A stretch of DNA of 24,286 bases from Phoronis australis (Eukaryota > Phoronida > Phoronidae): the NCBI GenBank assembly GCA_002633005.1, contig NMRA01000467.1, positions 320,510-344,795 of the forward strand. The letters run 5' to 3'. Of the stretch, positions 8,965-17,351 are shown one piece after another. The notes beneath the pieces were generated by a model. It had not been told where the DNA came from, made no database searches, and saw nothing but the letters and a program-made list of their open reading frames with translations. The position numbers and the translations under genes are program-made. Position 1 is the first letter of the stretch. Every line of letters starts with the position of its first letter.

Positions 8965-9189
8965 CGGCTCGACTCCGAAACACAACTGGCGCACTAAAAA
9001 AGCCTGCTGTCCAATCGTCTGAATGGAGATCTGATCTTCCAGCGATTAAAGCCGTCGATGGAGTCTTAGACTCTGAGCCAATTGGGTTCTGCTCTCACAC
9101 CAACTTTGAACGCAATCCTTGGTGGCAGCTTGATTTAGAAGATGCGTATCATGTCGCATGCGTCACGATTACGAATCGCGTAACATTCT
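8965..9189 (+). CDS. Lectin gene exon 2: first half of F-type lectin (fucolectin) domain
   Basis: A pyrimidine-rich acceptor (CCCTATTTTTCAG) precedes the exon and a strong donor (TTCT before GTAAGT) ends it. The exon is 225 nt and phase 1 at both ends, so it is symmetrical. It encodes LRNTTGALKKPAVQSSEW, AIKAVDG, FCSHTNFERNPWWQLDLED and VACVTITNR, the conserved first half of the F-type lectin/F5-8 type C-like fold. The ligand-binding motif of this family begins with H; here H is followed by 26 residues and R, exactly as in the family signature. The role is probably carbohydrate recognition, extracellular given the signal in exon 1. Confidence 0.9.
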
Positions 9190-9300
9190 GTAAGTATTTA
9201 ACGTGTATGTCCATCTGTAATGTAAACATTCTGCCCACAACTGACATGTGAAGACAGGGGATTAAGTACATGATTTTCTCAAGAGTCAAGAATAACGGAT

Positions 9301-9455
9301 AAAACCAGGGGAGGATCCAGGATTTTGAGTTAGGGGGGCTAGGACAGAGTATTAGCCAGGATTTTGCCCGTCAGACATTCGCACAACCGAACTGCCAAAT
9401 GGAAAGTATTAGGGGGCATCCCCCCTGGCCCCCCTCTAAATCCGCCACTGAAAAC
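9301..9455. mobile_element. hAT-like mini-element with 5-bp target duplication
   Basis: The element (9306-9450, 145 bp) starts CAGGGGAGGATCCAGG and ends TAAATCCGCCACTG. Both termini have the CAGNGG form, and the interior is G-runs then C-runs (GGGGGG, CCCCCC). AAAAC at 9301-9305 is repeated at 9451-9455. Size, termini and 5-bp duplication match the element at 5694-5850. It lies just inside intron 2 of the lectin gene. Confidence 0.75.
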
Positions 9456-9626
9456 TTTGAAACTAATTCTGGAATAAAACTTTATACTACAGTTAGCGAC
9501 GTTGAGTCCGTCTCTCACGGACTTCAGATTAGCTTGTGATAGGTGGCGTTTTAACCAGACGGCGCGGTATTGAGGTCAGAACACTATCCCATATGTGTGA
9601 CAGATGAAACATGAATCCCCTCGTTT

Positions 9627-10766
9627 ATTCAAAGAGGGGCTCTCGATGCGTTCATGGAGACCTTCCTTACTGATGATGTCACGCGATTCGGTATTGCAAT
9701 GTGGCTACGATGGTCAAGCTCCGAACAAGAAGACGTCCTTCATCTGTGCTAAAGCAAGAGTCACCCCTATAAAGCAAGCGAGCATCCCGAGAAAGGAACT
9801 ACAGGGTGAGGCCATTCCCTTGTTGTCACGTTTGATGTCGGCAGTTGAGAATGCACTTTGTCTAGACATCGCTCACGAGAGAACATGGACAGTATGACAA
9901 CATTTTGCTGGTCGAGGCGTCGTATAAGTTAGGTGTTATCTACCGTGTAAAAGAAGTTACTATAAACTTCCTTTCTAACATCGGCGTTTGATATGTTTCG
10001 TCCAAATTGTCTCTCGTGGAGGCACAGTTGCCGCGATGCAGAAAATCATTATGGACCCGAACTTTTTAAGCAGACTACTGGCAAGTCACACAGAACGTAC
10101 CCGACAGAGAACAGAAAAGGTTTCGTGTCAGAAACGTTCATTGGTACTCTGTAAAGTTGACAGATTCAGTATTGTCGATCCGTAGAAATTTTTCAGCTGG
10201 TCTAAATTAGTCATAGTTACTGCCACAATTTTGTCACTGAAAGACATACCAAAGAGCCAGTGGATCAAAGTTCTGACGTCTGAGTGGCCTTTCAGAGAAA
10301 GTATCAAAGAAACAGAGCTATATTGGATTTGTTGCGCTCAAAAGGACCTACATTTTGAAAACGTCCGCATAAGAAAACTTGTTCATTCTTTGACGAAAAT
10401 GAAAGTTTCTACAGAATTAGAGGTCGTATTAGTAAACCACATGTTTCGTATGACATTCAACACCCTTATCTATTGCCAAAAGGTAGCTACATAAGTTGGC
10501 TGATAGTCCGTGAGAAACATTGTTTGGCGCTTCGAGGTGCTTTTGAAGTCAGGGTTGAAAGGAGTTAGTCATGAGTGCACAGTGTGGCTACGATTTTGAG
10601 GAAATCCACTGCAACAACGCATGTCAGATTTCCACATTTTCGTGTAACTCCCCGTATTCCTCTATTAAGGATTACCTTAGACCGTTCAACGATAATCCCA
10701 CTAGGAATTTTTTCCAAGCGTTATTAATAGCCCTTTTCACACGAGCTGTTACAAGAGCTATCAACC
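9627..10766 (+). pseudogene. BEL/Pao LTR-retrotransposon pol remnant: RNase H, linker, integrase N-part
   Basis: In shifting frames the segment reads: a DDVTRFGIAMWLRWSS stretch matching the RNase H start; FICAKARVTPIKQASIPRKE (residues from 9742 on), the diagnostic Pao block; IVSRGGTVAAMQ (about 10009), matching the NPAD..SRG block; RFSIVDP and SWSKL (about 10150-10210); PKSQWIKVL; and IALFTRAVTRAINL at about 10724-10766, the start of the integrase core. The order is that of BEL/Pao pol. Multiple stops and frameshifts kill it. No protease, gag or LTR was found. Integrase reading resumes at 14408, after a DNA transposon. Confidence 0.82.
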
Positions 10767-10769
10767 TAA
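10767..10769. repeat. Target-site duplication TAA, left copy
   Basis: TAA here precedes the terminus TAGTCTCGACG, and TAA at 14405-14407 follows the other terminus. A 3-bp duplication restores the correct spacing of the BEL integrase. Confidence 0.7.
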
Positions 10770-13700
10770 TAGTCTCGACGCATTTCTGGAAAATGTGTAT
10801 GCTAGATCCATTCTTAGTATAAATGAAAATCCTATTTTTATAGCATAATTATGTTGTGTTGATTTTGATTATGCCTGTTCCCAAGCTGGAATTTGAGTGT
10901 GTGACCTACTAATTTGCATAAACAAAATCGCCGCCAAACCAACAAGATAAGAAATATTCTTCGGACCAGGAGTACAATATATCATGGGGAATTAGGAAAT
11001 TATTGCTACAAAACCATAGTATAAGTGTGTTTAGATCACTTAATTTTGAGAACATATTAATGAAAGCCATTAAATTCCTTAATAATGCTAATAAGCTTCA
11101 GCCATTGCCGAAAAATCAATTTGCAGGCAAACATGACAAATAAGGTGTCTATACCTATGTTTTGAAGGTCCAGAAAGTCATGTGAAGCTTTTTATTTCAT
11201 CTTCACTAAGTTACAAATGCTCATTAATAAAACCTGAAAATTAAATTAGAAATCAGAATTATCGATGCTTTTTGATAAGACATAAAAATATTGTAAACAT
11301 AACAACATGACATTTAAATACTGTTGTAAAGAGATGCATGGCTATATCGTCCCATTTTGGACAGGAACATACCGTCCTCACAGTGGACAAAGCACTCTGC
11401 TGCAGAATAATGGAGCTTACGTGGTCGGTCCCAGGAAACCAAAATATGTTAATACCTCGCTTAGGGGGTCTTCACGTATCGATGAACTTCATCAAAGCCA
11501 TAGGAAATCACATGAGTGGTTCCGGAAAAAATGAGGTGTGGATCCAGAGGGTAGTACTTGGTCAAAGCACTGTGGAACTGGTCCTCAGTGGAAAGTCGTG
11601 GAGCAAAGGGCACACAATTTGTCTTTGCAACCACTTTGGCATCTCCTGGTGCCAAGCCTTCTCTCGTTTCTTGCAGAAACAGACGAGGACTGTCATGCTT
11701 GTATTGCTAGTGTGTCTGAAGATGATGATCCACAGAAAATTCTGGAGTTGATAACATTTCTCAATCAGGATAAGTTCATGAAACTCCTTGGCATTTTGTC
11801 AACAGTAGGTCTGATGATGTGAATTTCAGAACGTGGTGGAGTTACATGGACATGGTTGCAACATTGTTACAGTACATTCAGTACTCTCGCACTCAACAGG
11901 ACCTGCATTTCTTTTTATTTAGTCTCATGCTGCCCTACTTTAAGAGGTGTGACCACCTGAATTTCGCCAAAAGGGGTCCGGTCTATTTAGCCAAGATGCA
12001 TCAGCTTCAACAATCTGTTTGGTTAGTTTCAAGCAGGAAATTTTGTAGTCAAGCGATCTGCTCAGAGGTTCTGTGAGGTGGATGTTGACCAAGCGATAGG
12101 TAAATGGGACAGGCAAGAAGGTGGTGGCATCATCGGCATTACCAAAACAGCGTCAGCTCTATGCATTTGGACACTCTCCTTTAATCTGAGGTCTCATATA
12201 GCTGAAACAAACTTGCCGGATTTTTGTTCTGTGCTGTGGTTGTCAATGGTTTCACAACGAAGCCCCGAAGGCGAGGCAACTGAGCGACAATAATGTCAAG
12301 AATTTCCTTCTTTCTACTTTCCATGGATGTGAGGTCTTCTAGTCCGCAACGCCTGAGCTGCTGCAAAGCCTTGCAACAAATGACCTAGCAACAGCACCAA
12401 TCCAAAAGTCACTTCTGCATGCCAAGGAACTTGGACATGGACAAATTAAGACCGATTTGTCATCACTGAGCAATGCGATAATTCAGACGTGTCAATTTAT
12501 GAGCCACTAGTAGCTTTTGGGAAGCCTGATGGTGCTGTGACCTTCATTCATGAAAACAGTGCTAAACACAGGATCTTGATACCATAAAATTGATATTGTA
12601 TTTCACATATACAGAGAAGAAACAATCAAGGGCACAAGAAAACAGCGCAGTCAAGGAACACGGCAAATCAGGCGATTTGTGGAAGGCCGTGATTTGCCTC
12701 TTCCTCAAAACTGGTCAAATTTTCTGGCATTGGTTGAGAACAAACCAGACCTAGCACATTTCTTGTCAGAGGAATTAAATTTGTAGACGCCTGAAGATAA
12801 AGAGGTTATGGTTGCTGGAGGGTTCAAAGATGAGCTGAACGTCAAGTTATCTAAAGATACGACTGATTTGAGGCCTCTAAAATCCACATAGGAAGAAGCA
12901 GATGCAAGATTGGTAATACATGCTGTCCACAGTCAGTCGTGTTTTCCAGGTTCACTGATGTTCTACTTTTTCAGATGTCGCACTTTCAACGAATGCAATG
13001 TGAGCATATTTGAGTGATATCGGGAGCATCAAAGAAACGTCGATGTATACCTATTGAAACAGTTTTCAACAAACTACTAAGAGACGCAGCAACATCCTTG
13101 TGTGCTTAAGTCATGCAGTGACCGGGTGCGGCACCAACTCGCACTTTGCCAATCACACGAAACGATCATCATGGGAGATGATCTTAGAGCATCAAAGATT
13201 GTTTAGGAACCGCTGCATTGGTGAACTCACTGAGTAAACTATGACGTCTTCACAAAAAAATTGTCAGCATAATGTACAACACGACCAAAACACATCTGTA
13301 GATGTAGCACGCCATTTACTTTTCTCCAAGCCGGTGAAGCCAGAAGCCCTCCCCCAACGCATATATATTCCGTTTCCATCTGATGAGAGTGCACTATCAG
13401 GTCAAGGTATGGCGAAACGCTCATTGTTCCACACCTGAGCTACCAGCCCCCTCCGATATTGGATGGACAAACACGGACTCTTGATTGCAGCCCATACTGA
13501 TGACACAGAGTCCTATTTCAGACACCCGCCTAAAGATGGTATCGTGTGCACGCAAGAAAGAATCCAAAAGTAGACTCTGCAAAATACAGGAAATCTGGAT
13601 TTCGATGCACATCGTTATGCAGCACATTCACGATCAGATTCCTTGTAGGAATACAGTTTGATTTGCCTGGCTTCAGGCATACTAAAAAGTAACAAAAAGT

Positions 13701-14404
13701 GAATGCTAAAACAGTGTTCAGCTGGCCTGCAAACAATTCATGCAACTGAGAATCTAATGTCTTCAATAACACTATTTTGATTTTTTATGAATGGAAGATT
13801 ACAGGATAGTGTGAACATTTGTCCTGGTATTTTGCCAAAATGGTTGACACCTTGCTAAACAACTATTGCAGACGAACGACTATACTTTCCACATTCTGCA
13901 AGTATACATCTACATGTATAACCCAGTAAATATGAAAAATTTGGTTCAAAAATGTCTTTAACATGGGTTTGACCATGAAAACAGAAGTATGAACACTTCA
14001 TTTTCCAAGTTAGCCTACAGGAGCACAAACTTAGGACGGAAACTGCATTGCATGGTAATGGCGACAATTAATTTGCATAATTAGTTTTTAGAGTTGCAAT
14101 TTTTTACTTTTCATAAGTGATGTATTGCTCAAGAAGTATTTATAAGAAGTGTACAGGTGAGATATTTCACCATTTTAAATGGTATATTTTGATTTTTATT
14201 ACAAGGATGCGTCTGAACTTGACAATTTGGCCGCCATTTTGTTTAAGCTAATTACATGGACAAAAATGTAACTTTCGGCTTGGGAACAGGGCTAGTTGAA
14301 TTTGCCATAGCTTGATTGTGTGAAATAGTCTCGTTCTAAACTTTTACTAAAAAATGCTTCTAGAATCTTATACAGGGCTCTTTTCTGGAAATGCGTCTAG
14401 ACTA
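10770..14404 (+). mobile_element. 3.6-kb DNA transposon (Academ-like?) inserted in BEL/Pao integrase
   Basis: The left end is TAGTCTCGACGCATTTC; the reverse complement of the right end is TAGTCTAGACGCATTTC (one mismatch in 17). Loose similarity continues inward for over 100 bp to a second perfect inverted pair, CCTGTTCCCAAGC at 10874-10886 and its complement at 14278-14290. The element is 3635 bp, flanked by TAA. The interior carries decayed coding of a protein type common in marine invertebrate genomes that ends with an XPG/FEN-like segment. An XPG-type nuclease plus a 3-bp duplication points to the Academ superfamily, but this is a best guess from memory. Confidence 0.75.
11338..13640 (+). 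pseudogene. Decayed transposon protein with XPG-like C-terminal part
   Basis: The recognisable blocks in order are: LGGLHVSMNFIKAIGNHMSG at about 11460-11520; FRTWWSYMDMVATLLQYI and SLMLPYFKRCDHLNFAKRGP with PVYL at 11819-11990; VDQAIGKWDRQEGGGIIGIT with SALCIWTLSFNLRSHIAE at 12081-12205; LSHAVTGCGTNSHFANHTKR at about 13106-13165; HLLFSKPVKPEALPQ at about 13310; and a Cys-containing tail near 13600. The family normally has TGCDT with a GHGK-like stretch after it, resembling the XPG/FEN glycine-rich loop; here D is replaced by G. Frames change near 11600, 11820 and 12080, and the 12300-13080 part is full of stops, so it is inactive. I cannot name the transposase catalytic residues. Confidence 0.6.
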
Positions 14405-14407
14405 TAA

Positions 14408-14530
14408 CATGCGCAAAAGAATAGAGCACGTCCGTTTTCCAGCAAGCTTTCCAACGTTTTGTAAGCATCAGAGGTGCGCCGGCTGTTTTGATCAGCGATA
14501 ACGTACAGGGTAGCGGAAAGTTTTAGAGCT
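14408..14530 (+). pseudogene. BEL/Pao integrase core, second piece
   Basis: Starting right after the TAA at 14405-14407, the frame reads STSVFQQAFQRF, then VSIRGAPAVLISDN at about 14460-14505, matching the BEL integrase block that normally reads LST..F..A..RF..RRG.P....SDN (second catalytic Asp in SDN). One TAG interrupts it near 14424. The spacing from AINL at 10753-10766 to this ST is six residues once the insert and one TAA are removed, as in the family. Coding fades after a stop at about 14523. Confidence 0.75.
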
Positions 14531-14687
14531 ACTTATTGTGAGTTAACGTACATGTACCTATACCAGTTATTACTATCTTTAAGGAGACTCAGATGTTTGC
14601 ATGTGAAGGCCGTCGATCACGGTCTTTAAATCCAACCAACTCAGCAAATACTCAGGGCATCGCTATTTTTATTGCTTCCTTTCGACT

Positions 14688-14846
14688 CCGGTGGTTATTC
14701 AAACTCCGGCGCTTATTTAAGACCCGGTGCTTAATATATTAGGCCCGGCGCTAATTGTACATTGAACAGTTTTAACTGTTAAAACTCCCGGCGCTAAATT
14801 CAGACCGGCGCTTATACAACTCCCGGGGCTTAATCGAGCCAGTACG
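14688..14846 (+). repeat. CCGGCGCTTAT array with about 18-bp phase, ending in a family terminus
   Basis: CCGGYGCTTA-type motifs start at 14688, 14706, 14724, 14745, 14788, 14805 and 14823, so most steps are 17-21 bp. The one gap holds a small hairpin (AACAGTT, TT, AACTGTT). The right edge, GGGGCTTAATCGAGCC then AGTACGGTA, matches 18888-18914 (GGGCGCTTATTAGAGCG then AATACGGTA). It looks like the subterminal region of an unnamed DNA transposon family. Confidence 0.7.
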
Positions 14847-15011
14847 GTAGGTGCTTGCTACCAACAAATGAACATCAGCAATTTCTTTTTTTAATTTGTA
14901 ATTTTTAACAACTGCGGTTGTTGTCAATTCTTCGTATGCACTCGGTCAGTCGAGAGTTTTCAATTCGTGCCCTTATTGATTATTGATTATTGATTTGTTT
15001 ATCCATTTCAG

Positions 15012-15232
15012 CTGATAGGTTACATGACTTTTCTATGAGGGTTTCCAACTCGTCATCCATTGCCAGCGGTGAGCAATGTGCCTTTCACGAGGGTACCTTT
15101 TCAGAACTTACCAAAGCGTTTCCCTGTGATGCACTCGTATACGGAAGATACCTAACGGTACAGATTCACTCCACTAGGGGAGATGAAACTTTAGCATTGT
15201 GTGAGGTTACCGTGACGACGGTTTTGCCTTAA
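15012..15232 (+). CDS. Lectin gene exon 3: second half of F-type lectin domain and stop
   Basis: The acceptor is TTTATCCATTTCAG. The exon enters in phase 1, matching exon 2; the junction codon is TCT (Ser). It encodes DRLHDFSMRVSNSS, GEQCAFHEGTF, FPCDALVYGRYLTVQIH and DETLALCEVTVTTVLP, then TAA. The N.C, GRY.T.Q and LCEV blocks are the standard second half of the F-type lectin domain. The protein would be about 252 residues with signal, PAN-like module and one F-type lectin domain. No AATAAA lies in the next 200 bp, so the poly(A) site is unknown and a satellite array starts 240 bp downstream. Confidence 0.88.
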
Positions 15233-15472
15233 ATTCTTAGCCACGTGAAGGTAACCGGTTTTAAGTATTTTTGTTTCAAAGGACACCAGACTGACAAAGA
15301 CGCAACAAAATCAAACAATTGAAAACGAGAGCAATGACTCTGTTTCGCTCTGGCGTTCTGGGCTCTTGGTTAAACGTATCTATCCTTAAACTTTCTCAGA
15401 ATCGCACTAGTGCTGTGTCCTAACAACTTTGTTTTGAAAACTAGAGATACTAGATATAGAATATGCAAATCT

Positions 15473-16280
15473 TAAGATTATATACAGATTTACCTAAAAT
15501 TACGTGGTCTAACCAGGGATATGTATCATGAAAAGTGACGTAAGATTATATACAGATTTACCTAAAATTACGTGGTCTAACCAGGGATATGTATAATGAA
15601 AAGTGACGTAAGATTATATACAGATTTACCTAAAATTACGCGGTCTAACCAGGGATATGTATCATGAAAAGTGACGTAAGATTGTATACAGATTTACCTA
15701 AAATTACGTGGTCTACGCAGGGAAATGTATCATGAAAAGTGACGTAAGATTATATACAGATTTACCTAAAATTACGTGGTCTAACCAGGGATATGTATAA
15801 TGAAAAGTGACGTAAGATTATATACAGATTTACCTAAAATTACCAGGGATATGTATCATGAAAAGTGACGTGGTCTAACCAGGGATATGTATCATGCAAA
15901 GTGACGTAAGATTACATACAGATTTACCTAAAATTACGTGGTCTAACCAGGGATATGTATCATGAAAAATGACGTAAGATTATATACAGATTTACCTAAA
16001 ATTACGTGGTCTAACCAGGGATGTGTATCATGAAAAGTGACGTAAGATTATATACAGATTTACCTAAGTGACGTAAGATTATATACAGATTTACCTAAAA
16101 TTACGTTGTCTAACCAGGGATATGTATCATGAAAAGTGACGTAAGATTATATACAGATTTACCTAAAATTACGTGGTCTAACCACGGATATGTATCATGA
16201 AAAGTGACGTAAGATTATATACAGATTTACCTAAAATTACGTGGTCTAACCAGGGATATGTATCCTGAAAAGTGACGTAA
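15473..16280. repeat. 68-bp satellite array, about 12 units
   Basis: The GTGACG (once ATGACG) word recurs at 15535, 15603, 15671, 15739, 15807, 15865, 15901, 15969, 16037, 16068, 16136, 16204 and 16272. The step is 68 bp except for 58, 36 and 31 bp where units are truncated. Units are over 95% alike by eye, so the array is young or homogenised. Each holds GTGACGTAAGATTATATACA and ends in GGATATGTATCATGAAAA. ACGTAA and TTACGT form an inverted pair inside each unit. Confidence 0.97.
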
Positions 16281-16539
16281 GACTTAAAAATCACTAAACA
16301 TTTTTGTCTTATGCTCCACGCAACCATTTCATAAAACTAAACAAGCCTCACCAAGTCACTGAGTATACACACATCATTGCTTACTTACTGAGATAGTTTC
16401 TAACAGTTGTTTTCAGGTTGTTATGTTGAAATCTTTAATGCATCAGTTGTCAAGTGGAAGCGTAATACTGAATTTCCGCCAAAGTCTCTTTCGTGGAACA
16501 GACAGTAGTGCTTGGAAACTGAAGGAGAAGTTAAATTTA
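16281..16539. other. Unassigned AT-rich sequence
   Basis: I see no gene, repeat or transposon end here beyond the beginning of a chance open frame at 16423. Confidence 0.5.
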
Positions 16540-16545
16540 CATAGA

Positions 16546-16668
16546 GAATTGAAAAAATTTATAATTTGTCGAAAATGTGAGATCTCTGTAATTGAGGACG
16601 AGTTTCTGTTATTACGAAACCTACTTTGTGTGAGGATTGATAACATACTTTTATTCCTATATACACTG
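16546..16668 (+). pseudogene. LINE C-terminal remnant, weak
   Basis: The frame reads KKFIICRKCEISVIEDEFLL followed by LRNLLCVRI. The pattern C..C....VIEDEF.LL parallels the LINE tail at 20170-20270 (CRVCCLTAVEDELHF...C). One Cys/His position is not conserved. It could be chance; the EDEF block is the main support. Confidence 0.4.
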
Positions 16669-17018
16669 TAGGTTTCAAAATTGCTCGTATTTTTCATTCG
16701 TTAAAGTAGTGTGAGATATCTCGTAAATGTTGAAATATGCTTCGCGGGCAAGATTGACAGTGGTATTATTTGGACTTTGACATTTTCATTGCTTATTGTA
16801 CAGTAATTTTAAGCGCCATGTTGTATACTTTGTTACAGATTTGTTCTTTTGTGCAAGTTGGGTATTTAATTATGGCATACGATTTTTTCTCTAGCGAATC
16901 ACTGCTTTGAGATTATCTCCTCTCTCGGTTTGTTGTCACCAGCCACTAACTCTTTAGCAGGCTTTTAGACTTTTTGCCTGCAAGTTTGATGCGAGTTGCA
17001 GTTTCCACTCTACCCTAA
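16669..17018. other. Unassigned sequence
   Basis: AT-rich with no domain, terminus or tandem structure that I can support. Confidence 0.5.
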
Positions 17019-17090
17019 GACCAATACATGGTCCTAGACCAATACATGGTCCTAGACCAATACATGGTCCTAGACCAATACATGGTCCTA
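17019..17090. repeat. 18-bp tandem repeat, four perfect units, each a hairpin
   Basis: GACCAATACATGGTCCTA is repeated four times without a mismatch (17019, 17037, 17055, 17073). Within each unit GACCA and TGGTC pair around ATACA. Confidence 0.97.
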
Positions 17091-17290
17091 GATTCTCACA
17101 AAGGTTTAGCTAAGGGCAGACTTTCACAGTGGCGTCAAATCTCTATTTAATAATGTCACAAGAATCATAAAGGGTTCGTTCTGAAGGTATTCACCTATTT
17201 CACGAAAGCGCCATCTTCCCGCGCCATCTTTAAATACTGATCGAAAACGAGGCACACTGATAAAACCTCGTGAGTGATCATCAGTTGGCC

Positions 17291-17351
17291 ATGGTGTACT
17301 GTGCAGTGCCTGAACGTACCAATTCCAGTAATATCTCGTCGGTATCCTTCC
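17291..17351 (+). pseudogene. THAP zinc-finger exon, 5' part (split by transposon)
   Basis: The ATG at 17291 begins MVYCAVPERTNSSNISSVSF. This matches the start of THAP domains (C-A-V at the first zinc ligand, then VSFH), although the second Cys ligand, normally in a C..C pattern, appears replaced by Arg. The reading stops at the insertion of a hAT-like element at 17352 and resumes at 19101. THAP domains bind DNA and occur in host regulators and in P and Kolobok transposases; I cannot tell which this was. The upstream 17200-17290 carries CGCGCCATCTT-type motifs that may be promoter sequence. Confidence 0.6.
17347..17351. repeat. Probable target duplication CTTCC, left copy
   Basis: CTTCC precedes CAGGGATATAC and recurs at 19101-19105, one base after the right terminus. 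The one-base offset makes the exact boundary uncertain. Confidence 0.55.

Noticed and set aside
13378-13430. Hammerhead ribozyme core (CTGATGAG with a later GAAAC)
   Set aside because: The stretch between the two boxes does not form stem II, and the site lies in decayed transposon coding.
15473-16280. CRISPR-like array (repeat with spacers)
   Set aside because: Whole 68-bp units are near-identical with no variable spacers, and the surrounding DNA is animal. It is a tandem satellite.
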